Counted from the first letter of the stretch, positions 23,431 through 35,260 are shown. The stretch is 64,000 nucleotides of DNA from Xylogone sp. PMI_703 (GCA_021399445.1 JAJTUQ010000002.1:2232001-2296000), one strand, 5' to 3'. A program made the numbers and translations. The notes: generated by a model not told the origin, from the sequence alone.

Positions 23431-24475
23431 ACTGTTGTATGTAAAAAAAAAAGATGTAGTGGAAATACTTTCTCGAAAGGGAAAATCGAGAGCTATTTAT
23501 GCTGCTGGAGGAAGGTAGTGAAGTACCGTTAGCGACAGCTTTCAGAACTTGATCGAGCGCTAAATTGGAATTGAATTATTAAAACTTCCGTTGTTCAGAT
23601 GTGAATTTCAACATTGAATGAAGGAATTGGATTCATTCACCAATGAGCTGGAAAAGCAAAAGAGATTGTTTGAGGACTCTGGTAGACAGGAAATTTTACC
23701 AGCAAAGTGAATCACTAGGCACTCCTAGTTCAGTAATCACAACATGTAACATTTACACAGGATATCCTTAGTCAAATTCACTTAGAAAAATCTTTTAAAA
23801 AGTTATCTTCACAGATTATGCTTACGCAGAGGCTCTAGTAGCATTATTGGTGGAGATTGATTCGTCTTTATTGAGTGAATAAGAGGTTCGTAGAGTGATA
23901 TCTCTGGATAACTCTCTCTCCTTCTATTTTTTCCTGGAGATAGATAGGTATCTGGCAGTAGTGATAACTATAAGGTATACTATCTTTCCCTAAATTGAAT
24001 AGTGAATCAGTGGTGTCTTCCTATTAGCCCTGTCTGCCCGGCTACTCATTTTAAGGGCGGAGAGGAGCAAAATTAAGCAAAATTGCCTGGCGACATGAAC
24101 TGGAAATACGTTATTGTTCTTTTAAGTTACTTAAAAATATTTGATCCATTATGTTCGTTGATGTCCAGCAGTGTTATACGTACATATCTTGTTAAGAATT
24201 CAGTGTGCCCCTGCGAAGTCTGGAAAAGGGGTTGGTTGGTCACGTGACAAAGTCGACATCAGAGAACCCCGAGTGAAGTATATAACTAAATCCTTAAGTT
24301 AAAACTATGGTATATATTAAAAGAATATCCTTTCAACGGCATAATCCATATCTCATGAACTACATCCCTTTATGACATGCTTTCCTGCCTATTGGACCGA
24401 TATCGTGCCAATCCAGATATTCGCTAATGATGTATAAAAATTATATGTACACTGGTATATGCTCCTTTTTGATAT
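23431..24475. other. AT-rich region downstream of the ammonium transporter, no gene seen
   Basis: The interval is AT-rich with no protein-like open frame. The part next to 24476 should hold the 3' untranslated region of the ammonium transporter. Fragments such as ATTGAGTGAATAAGAGG near 23868 recall the dispersed promoter-like repeat, but the match is too short to call. Confidence 0.35.
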
Positions 24476-26350
24476 TTATGCAGTCTCAAGTGGGACTTCA
24501 GTTGGGGTAACGGCATGAGTATCCAGACTCTTCTTCTCGATACTCCTTCCACTCTTCTGATCGCTGTGGTCCTCACCCATGAGGACGGCAGAGTCGGTTT
24601 CACGGCGGAGCTCAACATAGTCTATTTGAATTAGTTTTGATGTTCTCGGTTAATCATCGGGAAGGCGGGACTAACCGTAAGCGAACTCGCCCAATTGGCC
24701 GTCATCCAAACCAGCAGCTTCCTCTTCCTCGGAAACTCTCAGACTGAGTCCTGGGATCAAATTCATCACAAATAGAATGATACAGGTTCCAAAGAAGGAA
24801 TAAGCAAAACCGCTAACAGAATCGGCTATCTGATAACCGAGCTGAATATAATGTTTGTTCAGCCACTGTTTCGGCTCGTTAGCTTTTAAATTCATTGTAA
24901 AGATCATTTGGAAGCTGAAGAAATCGAGGATAAGGAAGGAGTTGGGAGTTGGGTACTTACGCCACCAGGAATTACAGTAGCACCGTCAAGATGGGCAATG
25001 TAGTCACTAGTAAAGAGTTTAGAATAACAATTCCACAAGTTTGAAGAGATTGTGACTCACGCAGCGAAGAATGCAGTCAAGATGTTACCAACGAGTCCAC
25101 CAATAGCATGCTCAGCAAAGATATCAAGAGCATCGTCAATCTTGAGGTAGTACTTGAGCTTAGTAGCATAATTGCAAGCAATGCCACCGACAACACCGAA
25201 AATTACGGCAGACCAGGCGGGGACGTATCCAGAAGCCGGAGTGATGGCGACAAGGCCGGCAACGGCGCCAGAGCAGAAACCAACGGTAGACCACTTCTTG
25301 TCCAAGCGGTAATCAAGGAGGCACCAGGTGACGCCGCCGACGGAAGCAGCGATGTGAGTAACGACACAGGCCATGATAGCGCGCATGTTGGCAGCGAGCG
25401 CAGAACCACCGTTGAATCCGAACCATCCAACCCACAGGAAGACAACACCAAGGACGACGTGGGTCACGTTGTGTGGACGGTATGGGAGACCGCGGGTATC
25501 TTCATATCCAGAGCGCTTGCCGAGCATCAAGCTGTAGGCAAGAGCAGCAGCGCCAGAGGAGATGTGGACAGGGGTTCCTCCAGCGAAATCGAGACCACCC
25601 AACTTGAAGACCCATCCGGATGCATTCCAGGTCCAGCAGGCAATTGGGTCGTAGATGATGGTAGACCAGACGAAGATGAAGACAATGCTGGGGAGCATGC
25701 GCCCACGGTCAGCAGCAGCACCAATGGCAAGGGCAGGACTATTCAGCGCCGTGTCAGTAGGATCTTTCTCAAATCACATTTTTAGACTATTTTCCCTTCC
25801 TCAAATTGCAAACTACTTGTGTTGCAATTCGATCCCGAAAGACATCACGACTTGCGCTGGAGAATAACTCACGTGATAGCTGCGAACATGCCCTGGTAGA
25901 CCGCAAACAAGAGATCAGGGATTTTAGGACTGCCAACACTGGGTGCGCCGAGGACGTTGCGGAATCCAATGTTGGTGAGATCACCGATGTACTTGCCGCC
26001 GGTGTGTGAGAAGGCTAGCGAGTAGCCCCAGAAGAACCACTGGAAGCAGACCACGCCCACGGACATCATGGAAAGCCAGATGAGGGCGAGAGCAGACTTG
26101 CGACGGGCAAGGCCGGAGTAGAAGAAGCCGACGCCGGGAATCATGAGCAGGACGAGGGCGGTGGATGTGAGCATCCAGGCGATGTCTCCGGACTGAAAGC
26201 AAGAATTAAGAGTTAGCATAGAAGTAGAATAAAGCTAAAAAGTAATCAAATGAAGCGCACCTCATAGTAGATGTTGCAATTCTCAGTCAGAGAATCGCAT
26301 CCCGTCTCGCCAGTCCCATTGAAGGGAACAGCGTATAGCGAAGCTGCCAT
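24476..26350 (-). CDS. high-affinity ammonium transporter/sensor, Mep2 type
   Basis: Six exons, 26261..26350, 25873..26192, 25061..25738, 24961..25006, 24676..24865 and 24476..24621, give 489 residues. All donors are GT and all acceptors AG, and phases agree. The protein belongs to the Amt/Mep/Rh family, with about eleven membrane segments and an outward N-terminus carrying an N-G-T sequon at residues 11-13. Signature stretches are DIAWMLTSTALVLLMIPGVG, DFAGGTPVHISSGAAAL, NVTHVVLGVVFLWVGWFGFN and DIFAEHAIGGLVGN. Both pore histidines of the twin-His site are present (VHISSG and EHAIGG). In yeast this is a feature of Mep2, whereas Mep1 and Mep3 carry Glu at the first site. The cytoplasmic tail of about 60 residues is Ser/Thr/Glu-rich. 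It imports ammonium across the plasma membrane. The upstream region contains several GATA motifs, consistent with nitrogen-catabolite control. Confidence 0.93.
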
Positions 26351-29300
26351 GGTGGTACAGCTATGATGATCGTCGCCAGGAACTTGCCCAAGAACAGCCT
26401 ATTACCACAGAGTCGGGTTTTCCCAAAAGAATCTTCTCTTTCTATGGCCTTGTTTATTCGTCTAAAGAAGAACGAAGAAAACAAACAAAGCACCACTTCT
26501 TGTCAGGGAGACGAACAAGGGGGAAGAAATAAAGGGAGCTCGAGCGGAACAAAGAGGAGGGAAGAGGGGACTAGATGGGAGATATTTAAAGGCATGTCCC
26601 CTAGACGAACTAATTCGAGGCACACACCATGTCCGTGGTTCCCTGCGATGCCGGGGGCGAAGGACTTGAGGGATGTCTGTGGGTTCATGGTGCGTCAGAA
26701 GTTTAGCAGCACTGTTCTGGCACGGCGCCCCGATAAGCAACCAAAGGCAGACCAGAATACGGTAATGGCGGTTGATAATTTGGCCAAGCGGGCATGTGGC
26801 ATGGAGCATGGGTATGAGCATGGGCATGGGGGGAAGAGAATTGGTTGTGTGTGTGTGAGTATGTGTGTGTGCATGTGTTATGTGGGAATCCTTCTCCCGC
26901 AGCTTCGATACCGATGGGAAGGTGCAGCTTAGGGAAGCGGGTGGGTTGTTGCCCGGTCATTGGTCGAAATTACATTCTGCACCACCAACAGGCACCATAT
27001 TGTACCAAACGAAAAGGACATGCAGCACCGTAGCACAAGTAGCCCCCTTGGGGACACACTACGACAGCTAGTCAGCTTCCCAGAGAACGCGAACTGACCC
27101 GCGAACCGAAGCAGTCCATTGCTGTCGGTTCGAGGATCGTCTGATTGGGCTGATAGCGGCGATTCCCAACTTGGGGTCCATCATTATCTATTAAAGGCAT
27201 CGATGGCGCTGGTGATGGCTGATGGGATGACCGCTTTGGATTCGAGGTCGTTCGGGCTCTGAGGTAGAACCAGTCAGCAGTCGACATGATAGGCCCCAGC
27301 TCCTGTTATCTATGGCGCTAAGAAAGAGAGGGCTTGGCGTATTGCGACTGAGAGTGACAACACTGTGTAGAAAGGGCGCGCGAGAACGAGGGAGCAGAGA
27401 AATCATCCGAGAAGGGCGAAATGCCCGGACTGTTCCAATCTTCCTTTTGGCCAAACCCGTGGGCTTGGTAATTATTATTGGGGGGCCTGGGGGGGAAGGG
27501 TTTCCCAGCACCACCAGATTAATTCCAGTCCTCCATATCCAATAGCACTACCCAACATCCTGGAGTGCTCAAGTACCCCAGGCTGGCTGGACCATCCCAA
27601 ACCTTGCGGACGCACCGAGGTGCCTCATTCCCATGGAGTGCAGTACTATGCTGTGCTGTACCGTTGTCGCTGTCCTCGCCCATTATCCCCTTATCGTAGC
27701 GTTACGGACCTGCTTTTGCAATCCAGGAGGCACAGCCAATCAGATGCCATCCCTGCTTCCAGTAGCGGTGGCTCACTGGTGGATTCCCAGCCTGCATGGC
27801 TAGCTCCCGCTTCCTCTCCCTGTCCGCCAGATCTTGCCAAGATGATAAGAGACGCCCGGGTCGCGGCTGATTGGCCACTGGCATCCCGTCCAGGATAGCT
27901 CGGAAGAAGGGAACCCGGTCGCCAGAGATAAGCATCAACAACGTCGTTGGCGGTTGGGTCGATGTGCGGCCAGGGTAGACTCCAGAGCCGCCAAGATCTG
28001 TGGCGCCTCTGTTTGTTCTCGTCATTATTCCATCGAACTACCTACTACTTGCGGTCCTGACAGTACATAAGCAAAGGTGGTGCGGCTTCGGAGGGAAAGA
28101 AGGAAGAGGAGAGAGAGAATAGAAAGATGCGTTCTTCCTCTCCTTCGTGGATTGCCCATGAGATAAAAGGATGGTACTTCGCTCTCCAGGTTTCTGTTTC
28201 CGCCTCGGCTCGAAACGAGCTAAGCATGAGCAAGAGCTGAACAGCCATCATTGAGACTTGTATCGAATGTCAAGTGTCAAATGCCCCAAAATTGCGAGAA
28301 AATGTCTGATATCCCCCACTCCCGCAAGCCCTCCGCCTTCCCCCTTCGCCAGCTGCAGACCATCCTCATGCCTCGCGTCTCTCTTCGAATAGTAATTGTG
28401 ATGGAGTACGAGTAGCTGTACTGGCCAAGTCGCAGCCAAAGCGCCCGAACCACGACGGCCACGGTGACCCACTCTGGTAACGTGGCTTAGCGCGAGATAA
28501 AACCAACCGCCCAGAGATAGGGCCCGATTCTGCTCCGTAACAGCAATTACTACTACTGAGTACTCACTCACTCACTCATATCCCGTTGACTCTGCTAGAT
28601 TAGGTCGCGTCTTCGTAATCACGGCATTCAGCCAACACCAAGACTCGTACCGTAACTTCCTGCTTGTCTAAAATAAAATACGCTTGGAGGCTCACTCCGG
28701 TCTTGGTGATGGTGATCAAATCTGGAGTACAGTAGCGAGAAACACTGTATGATGGCCACAAATGCTTGGATGCGACTTGGCATACATGCGCACTCAAGCT
28801 GCCGTGCCATACTGTATCATCCTGTAACCGATGTCCTGCTTTCTATACGTAAAACTTGACCTCGTTTGCAAATGCCGTATGACGGGAAATCAGGCGATGA
28901 TTCCAAACGTAGATAGCAGCGTCATACTGCTTCTCCCCAGATGTCTAGTCGTCAATGAACTCGTTGCTCTGAGCTGTACGTTACCAGAGGAACACGTAAT
29001 TATAAAAAGAATGCTATGATCATGTAAATATTAGGTCGATCCCTTGTATTAATGCTGAGCCGCGGTATTCTATTCGAAGACTATTTGTTTCAAAAGATGG
29101 AGTCGCGATCCATCATCGAGGCCGAGTACGAAACTGTGCCGCTCGCTTTACAAGTACAACTCAGCACTCAGTCAGTATCATGCTTTGGAGCACTATGCAG
29201 GAAAAACCTGCAGTTCTATTCTTAGCATCCACAAACATACCAATTCAAAAGGAAAAAAAAAGGTCGGAGATAATACCAACAGACAAACAATGGACAAAAG

Positions 29301-30212
29301 AGAAACAGAACCGATAGCTTACCCATGACACCTTCAGTATTTCAGTACAGGGCGATGTACCGGACTTCCCGAACATCCCAAGGCCATTGAATTTTCTTTT
29401 CTTTTTTCACCTGCACACGAGTTTTGCCCCCCCCACAAGCCATCTTCCTTTTTGAGTATCAGTAAAATGATCGCTCGCTGGGATCATTCAAGGGCCCGGC
29501 TGCGTGTGGGGGAAAGGGGTACGGAGACGAAGCATCAATGGACGTGCATCTGTGACCTGTGTCTGTGCAAAAGTGTCTGTGGTAGGTGTATGTGGGTGTG
29601 TATGTGTACTGAGTGTCTTGCAGCATGCCTACCTGCCGTGTCCGCTGTCAATCAATGGCCGTGCCTCCGCCTGCTGATGACGCCACAATGAAGCGCGTCT
29701 TGTTGTACAACGGTAGTGGTTATGCTGCAGTACTCCTAGGATAAAACCGGGAGAGGGCGAATGAAAACGATATTGAAAATAAAAAGGAATTGAAAAAATT
29801 TCTCCTTTCCCTCCTCGATCATCTGGGGCTGGTGCTCCGTACCTGCACTAATGAGGTGTGTTACAGTACTGTAACCTGCAACTAGGCTTACATGGGACAT
29901 CCTGAACCTGGACTTGCTGGTCTAACTCGTACTATGTATTATTAGCTCTGCTACTCTGTTGCAGTAGTACGTGGGGATAAGCACCAAGGGTCCTGTCCCC
30001 TTTTCTAACGTTGTCATCTCTGCTCAACTATACAGAGACGAGCTACTGCATTTCATTCGATGCCTTGTCTCAAAGATTTGGTATTCGCCATGGGTTGCTG
30101 CTAGTTTGAACATGGTGTATCTATCGAATCCGTATTGCAAACCTGCTATAGAACAGTATTTCGAACCCACACTATTTCTGACCCCTGGATAATGCGTAAT
30201 CTCTTCCAGCTC
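26351..30212. other. long intergenic region: ammonium transporter promoter and OCRL-like gene 3' flank
   Basis: This is a 3.9-kb stretch with no supported gene. It holds the transporter promoter and leader, a TG-rich microsatellite at about 26846-26880, a CTCA microsatellite at about 28563-28578 and purine-rich runs. Open frames here are short, often low-complexity, and show no recognisable motif. The last few hundred bases before 30213 should be the 3' untranslated region of the phosphatase gene. Confidence 0.4.
26732..27311. promoter_or_regulatory. candidate GATA-factor (AreA/NIT2-type) sites upstream of the ammonium transporter
   Basis: HGATAR motifs occur at about 26731-26736 (CGATAA), 26773-26778 (TGATAA), 27151-27156 (TGATAG), 27184-27189 (TTATCT), 27288-27293 (TGATAG) and 27306-27311 (TTATCT). 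They lie 380-960 bp upstream of the transporter start. About three would be expected by chance in this span, so the excess is modest. Their meaning rests on the known control of Mep/Amt genes by GATA factors. Confidence 0.4.
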
Positions 30213-33200
30213 TCACTTCCGCCCGCGCACGAAAGCCTCAACGATGTCGCGCCTGCGTTCCTCCATGACCTTACGATCCCGATCCTTCGTAGGTACGCTG
30301 CCCCTGAATATCACGGGGGCGAAAATCTCCGCATATGCGTGATCAACAGCTAGCCGCCTCGCCGCCGTGGGGTCGCTTGCACCCGGTACTACCTGCTCTC
30401 GGCCCCTGAAGCTGAGTGACAGCCTTGCAGGGTTCAGGCTGAGACTGGTCCTGCTCCTCGCTGGAGGGTTCACAGCCTGAGGAGACTGCGGTTCTGCAAA
30501 GGATTGCGTTGTTGGCGTTTTAGGAGGTAGAGAGGGACTTTGCTGAGGTGCCAGTTCACCTGCTACCCGGCTGAGCATAGAAGTGAGGAAGACGAACGAT
30601 ATGTTGTGGTTAGGAGAGGCAGCAAGCACATCTAGCACCCAATTTTTGATCTCCTCCGTATCTAGCACCTGCTTGTTTCCTCGGGCTATCATATCCTGCT
30701 CTAGCTTTGACCATAGCTCCGCGGTTATAACCCCATCTGTTAGACTGAGAAGAAATAAAAGGAGCACCTCAGCTAGGATCTCAAGCCGTCTTAGAGCCTG
30801 AATTTCCACAGGAAAGGCCTCGGAGAGGTTTTTATCAGAGTCCAGTGCATCCAGGATATGGCATCGTTGCGTTTCCCGGATTTTGCGGTCTTGTTCGGTC
30901 CAAGCCGTTTTGTCGAATGGCCATCCTATAGCACTTTCTGGATACTGGGCACCTTCAATCATGCTTGCATCGGCCAGAACTCGATCGATGATCGAATCAA
31001 CCGCCTCAGTGAGTTTGAACAGCTCACGTGGAGCAGACCAACAGACATCACGCGTCTGATCGAGAGTGCCTTCATCTTTGCCTTTCGGACTCGGCCACAA
31101 ACCACGTACTCCCCCCTCTGGAACTCTAATAAGCTCATCGATTGACCGGCCAAAGCAAGTTTGCAGCCATCCAGCTCCAATAGGGATGAAGTAATCTCGT
31201 CCATCCGTGACTCGAAGAACCAGCACATCATCTATTGTGGTTGTCACATCATTCAAGCTCTTGACAAGACTAATATCGTCAATAAATATATCCAATGTTA
31301 CAGATATAGTATCACCCGGTTCAAGCGTGAGCTCTTTCTTCTGATCATTTGATAACGATCCATCATCGCTCTCCGTCCCATTGATGCTCACACTAAGCCA
31401 CTTAGGGAAGATTGGAGGCTCGCCTTCAGAAACGCCTGGTCTGTCGACAAATGCAAACGTCGTAGGTACCTGACTTGTATTTGCTATTGTTATATTTCTA
31501 GTTTTCCTCCTTAAATAGCTTATGCCTCCAAAGTCGACACCATTTGGTGATGATGGTGCCTTTTGACTCCCTGACTGTTCCTCTGTATCGCTTTCTTGAG
31601 TGTGTTCAAACACAATAGTAAGGCCTGGCCTCCCTTCATTTTCCGCTCGATCCAGTTCCCAAGCAACTTCTTGCTGGACTCTGGTCTTGAGCTCTGGCAC
31701 CACAGCATCATACTCAACTGTGAATATAGCAGTGAGCGGTTTATGATCGGATGATAGTATGCGTTGGTGGGATGTGTACAGATCTAGATGAAGCTTTTCA
31801 TCTGTTGTTGGATCTGCCACCTCTTCGGCATCATCGTACTCATCGTAATCCTTGTTAGAGGGAGGTTCCTCTGCATCTTGTTCTGGGTCGTAATCGAATA
31901 AGATGTCGTCGTCCTCTTCTAGATCAATGCCTCTAGCCTTCATTTCCTCATCTCTTCTTCTTGCCTCTTTCTCCTCTCTTATCTTCTCATCATATGCCAA
32001 CTTATCTTTCTGCGTCCTATATAGGATTCTATCACACCAGCTTGGAACTCGATTCTTCTCGCTAGAGTCAAAAATTCCTACACTCCCAACATCGTATTTG
32101 TAGGTGGGAAGAAAAGTTATCGGTCCTTCTTTCCAGCCGTCCTGAAGTACCTTTCGGGTCTTTTGCATCCGCCGTAACTGATCGTGGGGTATCAGTGAAT
32201 TGAGTGTAGCCTGTAACGATGCTGGATCATCATTTGGGTCTTGTACGAAATCATCTGGATCCGGAAGATCATCAAATGTATCGTTACTTAGACTTGAGCC
32301 ACTGCTCTTCGGCCGCTCTGGATCTTGCTCCGAAGAGCTGTCACTGTCAACATGCCTCACTACAATAGGCTCATTATTCCTAGATACCTCTTCCTCGACA
32401 GCATTTCGGGTCTCTTTCCCAATATCATACTCTCCTTTTGTATGTAGCATGAGAAGTCTCCTTATGTCTTGCCCAGGTAACCCATCGAGTCTGAAGTTCA
32501 GGTCACCAAACCAGAACGCTAATTCCTCCTCACCAATACTGTCTTTATTCTCATCCATTACTCCACCCCAGTTAACTGGTTCAAATTGTGTCCTCCCCAA
32601 AATCTGTTCAACATCCCAGCACCGTCGCTCTAAATGTGATGGATCAGCACCAGAAGCCAAATGGCAATTTACAAAAACCATCCTCGTAGTCTCTCCCAGT
32701 ACTAGTCTTGACGTCACTGCCCCCTTGTTTCCCAAATAACCCATCATTCCAGTGCCAACACTCACAGTACTAACAGAGCTTATCGAAGGCGCAATCTTAG
32801 GAGACGCATAGATCAACAGAAGAAGCCCTGAAAGCTGCTGTTCCACAACGCAGGTGTAACCTTCCGGCAAAGCCGTAGATAAGGCAGTCTTCCACTTTGC
32901 CATAACGGAAGTATCAGTATACCCCATATACTCTCTTGCAGATGTAAGGTCGACGACTTCCTGGAGCCCCAGCACGTATAAGTCGATCTCATCACCGCCT
33001 GCCACTCCAGCATCGCCGTGAGGCACCGTTGTCTCATCTTTGGACCGCCGCGCTTCCTGAGCTTCCACAGTCTCGATGTTAACCTGACTTTTACTTTCTT
33101 CAATCTTATCAACAGTCTCGGGTGCAGCCAGCTCCTTCGATATGCCTTTTCCTTCCACGAACCACCCCGCTAGATCGTGTTCTGTACCGGGACATGCTGC

Positions 33201-33344
33201 AACATTCCAGCTGCCAATTTTCACTTTGATCGTGTGTGATCGCGTGTACTCAGATTTTCTGGCGTGAACCGCCCTAGAGAGCGAATGCTGGTTGAGTGTT
33301 GCTGAGACACTCTCCGATGACTCTCTGCCTTGCTCATCGGACAT
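30213..33344 (-). CDS. OCRL-type inositol polyphosphate 5-phosphatase
   Basis: A single exon of 1043 residues. The 5-phosphatase domain spans about 40-545. Its catalytic motifs are WNVAACPG (46), GLQEV (126), GNKGAV (205), NCHLA (226), WFGDLNFRLDG (278), PSWCDRI (434) and SSDHKPL (531). They define the Mg-dependent endonuclease-like fold that removes the 5-phosphate from phosphoinositides such as PI(4,5)P2. An ASH-like beta domain follows at about 565-735, then a C-terminal RhoGAP-like domain (LRRLEILAEVLLLFLL onward). This is the OCRL/INPP5B architecture, which in animals works at Golgi, endosome and membrane-traffic sites. Two acidic insertions are present. One, between the FGDLNFR and WCDRI motifs, is Ser/Asp-rich. 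The other, before SSDHKPL, is rich in Asp and Glu. No clear arginine finger could be picked out in the RhoGAP-like part. The start at MSDEQGRESSES is the first ATG. Confidence 0.9.
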   Translation of the reverse strand: MSDEQGRESSESVSATLNQHSLSRAVHARKSEYTRSHTIKVKIGSWNVAACPGTEHDLAGWFVEGKGISKELAAPETVDKIEESKSQVNIETVEAQEARRSKDETTVPHGDAGVAGGDEIDLYVLGLQEVVDLTSAREYMGYTDTSVMAKWKTALSTALPEGYTCVVEQQLSGLLLLIYASPKIAPSISSVSTVSVGTGMMGYLGNKGAVTSRLVLGETTRMVFVNCHLASGADPSHLERRCWDVEQILGRTQFEPVNWGGVMDENKDSIGEEELAFWFGDLNFRLDGLPGQDIRRLLMLHTKGEYDIGKETRNAVEEEVSRNNEPIVVRHVDSDSSSEQDPERPKSSGSSLSNDTFDDLPDPDDFVQDPNDDPASLQATLNSLIPHDQLRRMQKTRKVLQDGWKEGPITFLPTYKYDVGSVGIFDSSEKNRVPSWCDRILYRTQKDKLAYDEKIREEKEARRRDEEMKARGIDLEEDDDILFDYDPEQDAEEPPSNKDYDEYDDAEEVADPTTDEKLHLDLYTSHQRILSSDHKPLTAIFTVEYDAVVPELKTRVQQEVAWELDRAENEGRPGLTIVFEHTQESDTEEQSGSQKAPSSPNGVDFGGISYLRRKTRNITIANTSQVPTTFAFVDRPGVSEGEPPIFPKWLSVSINGTESDDGSLSNDQKKELTLEPGDTISVTLDIFIDDISLVKSLNDVTTTIDDVLVLRVTDGRDYFIPIGAGWLQTCFGRSIDELIRVPEGGVRGLWPSPKGKDEGTLDQTRDVCWSAPRELFKLTEAVDSIIDRVLADASMIEGAQYPESAIGWPFDKTAWTEQDRKIRETQRCHILDALDSDKNLSEAFPVEIQALRRLEILAEVLLLFLLSLTDGVITAELWSKLEQDMIARGNKQVLDTEEIKNWVLDVLAASPNHNISFVFLTSMLSRVAGELAPQQSPSLPPKTPTTQSFAEPQSPQAVNPPARSRTSLSLNPARLSLSFRGREQVVPGASDPTAARRLAVDHAYAEIFAPVIFRGSVPTKDRDRKVMEERRRDIVEAFVRGRK

Positions 33345-33868
33345 TCTGGTTCCTAACTGCAGCGCTCCTGAAAGAGCTACAGCCTTGTAATGTCAAGTTT
33401 TCGAGTCAGATTCTATAAAGCCATGTCGACGTATTCGCAGGATTGAGACTCAAGACAAAGAAGACATTAATTACGTAGGCGAGACAACAATAGTGCGACA
33501 GAATAATTAAAATTGGCTCCTCATCGTGCGACTCTGAACTATCGAGCAGTCCGTTCCCCCTTACATAGATAATTCATGGCCACATGATGTCAATGCTCGG
33601 CCCAGAGCATAGCAAGGAGGGAATTGTGGAGCGGCGGGGGCTGAGGCTGGGTCAAGGGTGGATGACAATTGGCTACTAACCGCATGCCGGGTGTGGGTGC
33701 AGTGAATGCACGAGGCTGAGAACATTGTCCCTCCAAACAACTTCATCGTACTTGCCTCGCCGGTGTTTGACCTACCTACTCCAAAATTACAATGTCTGAT
33801 CACAAAACCGATTATTAATACATACCTTCAGCTACATATAATCACGATTTGCTCGAACTTCTATAAAG
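33345..33868. promoter_or_regulatory. divergent promoter between OCRL-like and Dcp1-like genes
   Basis: These 524 bases separate two head-to-head genes, so both promoters must lie within them or overlap them. I see no single strong TATA element. An AT-rich stretch lies near 33815-33860, just upstream of the Dcp1-like start. Confidence 0.55.
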
Positions 33869-34528
33869 ATGACGCCTCGAAGACCTCGACAGCGGCAAAA
33901 TCACCACCACGCCCAGCCTGCACCACAGATCCAGGCTTCTGACTATGAATCCGACGTTAACTACAACCCACCAGCAACGAGAACAAATACAGAGCTGAAT
34001 CTATCTGTTTTAAGACGGCATAACCCACATATCCAATCCATCCTATCCATCGCAGCCAATGCTGTCATATACTACTTCACGCCGCCCCAATCATGGGAGA
34101 AATCCGGCATTGAGGGAACTCTCTTCGTTTGCCAGTGTGAGCCAGCGCCTATCACGGGTTCCGAACGATTTTGTCTCGTTGTTCTGAACCGCCGAAGTCT
34201 GGAGAACATCATCCTGGATTTAGGCCAAACGGAAGATGTGGAGCTTACATCGGAATATGTTATCCTGCGCTTCCAGCAGCGTGGTGAAGATTGGCAGGTG
34301 GAGGAGAAGATCATGGGTGTTTGGATGCATGCTGATAAGGATGATACGAGAGAAGTTAACAGTTTGATGATTAAAGAGTGTTGGCAGAGGGCGAAGGCAA
34401 CTGCAGAGCCAGATCCAGTGGTACAGAGTTACTCAAATGAGCGCGCAAGCCCACAGGTTGGGAATAATGCTGACGGAGTTGTTCCGGGAAGAAAGTTGAG
34501 TATAGGAGAACTATTTGGTCGTCAATGA
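33869..34528 (+). CDS. DCP1: mRNA-decapping enzyme subunit 1 (Dcp1-like)
   Basis: A single exon of 219 residues with its ATG at 33869. After a basic, Gln/His-rich N-terminus, the EVH1/PH-like Dcp1 domain is recognisable. It shows LNLSVLRRHNPHIQSILSIA, AVIYYF, a W..SGIEGTLFVCQ core strand and FCLVVLNRRSLEN, then a later strand with YVILRF. Dcp1 is the activator of the Dcp2 decapping enzyme in the 5'-3' mRNA decay pathway and is found in P-bodies. The tail ends LSIGELFGRQ, a short hydrophobic motif of the sort found at the end of fungal Dcp1 proteins. It is transcribed divergently from the OCRL-like phosphatase. I see no intron. Confidence 0.82.
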   Translation: MTPRRPRQRQNHHHAQPAPQIQASDYESDVNYNPPATRTNTELNLSVLRRHNPHIQSILSIAANAVIYYFTPPQSWEKSGIEGTLFVCQCEPAPITGSERFCLVVLNRRSLENIILDLGQTEDVELTSEYVILRFQQRGEDWQVEEKIMGVWMHADKDDTREVNSLMIKECWQRAKATAEPDPVVQSYSNERASPQVGNNADGVVPGRKLSIGELFGRQ

Positions 34529-35044
34529 AAATACATTCGCTCAATTCAAAAAGCCTTCATGCCGTACATGATTGTTTATACTAGCTACACTACCCCCCAC
34601 CCAAATTTCGGCTTCGAGCGATGCGATGTACTCTAGTTAATTCTATCGAATGAGGTCTACTTATACTAAAGGAGTAGAGATATTTAGTAGCGGATCCAAC
34701 TTTACCCACTTGCGAGGATGATACAATGCCCACTTGGAGAACTTACTCCTGTCACGGCGTATTGCAATCTCAAAGCATTGAAGAAATTCAACAGATATAA
34801 TACACACGAGGTAATATCACTGCAATCAAAAGAACATCCACGACGCAATGTTCGCTCAATAAGTCCTCGCTGTATAAAAGCATCCCTTTAAAACAAATTC
34901 ATCTCATCAACCTCGTCACTACTATAGTGAACGTCCACCTCTGGATTCCTGCATATGGCTAATAAAAACATCTAACCAACCAGAATTGCTCGATATATAT
35001 TCTTTCCATAGAAAAGAATAAAAATATGAAGACGATATTCAAAT
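34529..35044. other. intergenic, no gene seen
   Basis: AT-rich sequence after the Dcp1-like gene. It should contain that gene's 3' untranslated region. I see no coding region or notable repeat before the dispersed repeat that begins near 35045. Confidence 0.4.
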
Positions 35045-35260
35045 GTCAAAAGAGTTCGGGCCATACAGCTATCACATCGTGGCGTGTGCTGTATACCCTA
35101 CATCTCCCCTAATATATCAGTGTTCCATATGGTCCACTATTAGGATTGGCTCCGTTATCCCACTTCAGAACAGTAATTGACCTGACACTCTGCCATGAGA
35201 GGCGCTTTTTACTGTTCCTTGTAGGGTGCTTCTTTATTTGGGAATATATTAGAAGGGGCG
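35045..35260 (+). repeat. dispersed repeat, copy A
   Basis: About 215 bp, starting at CAAAAGAGTTCGGG and running through TGTGCTGTATACCCTACATC, TCAGTGTTCCATATGG and GAGGCGCTTTTTACTGTTCC. It is repeated in the same orientation at 55403-55615 with roughly 85-90% identity by eye. Most differences are C/T or G/A changes. It looks like a fragment of a transposable element or of its terminal region. No protein is evident. Confidence 0.75.

Noticed and set aside
25108..25785. 225-codon plus-strand frame opposite the ammonium transporter
   Set aside because: Antisense to a strongly conserved exon; its composition is explained by the codons of the real gene.
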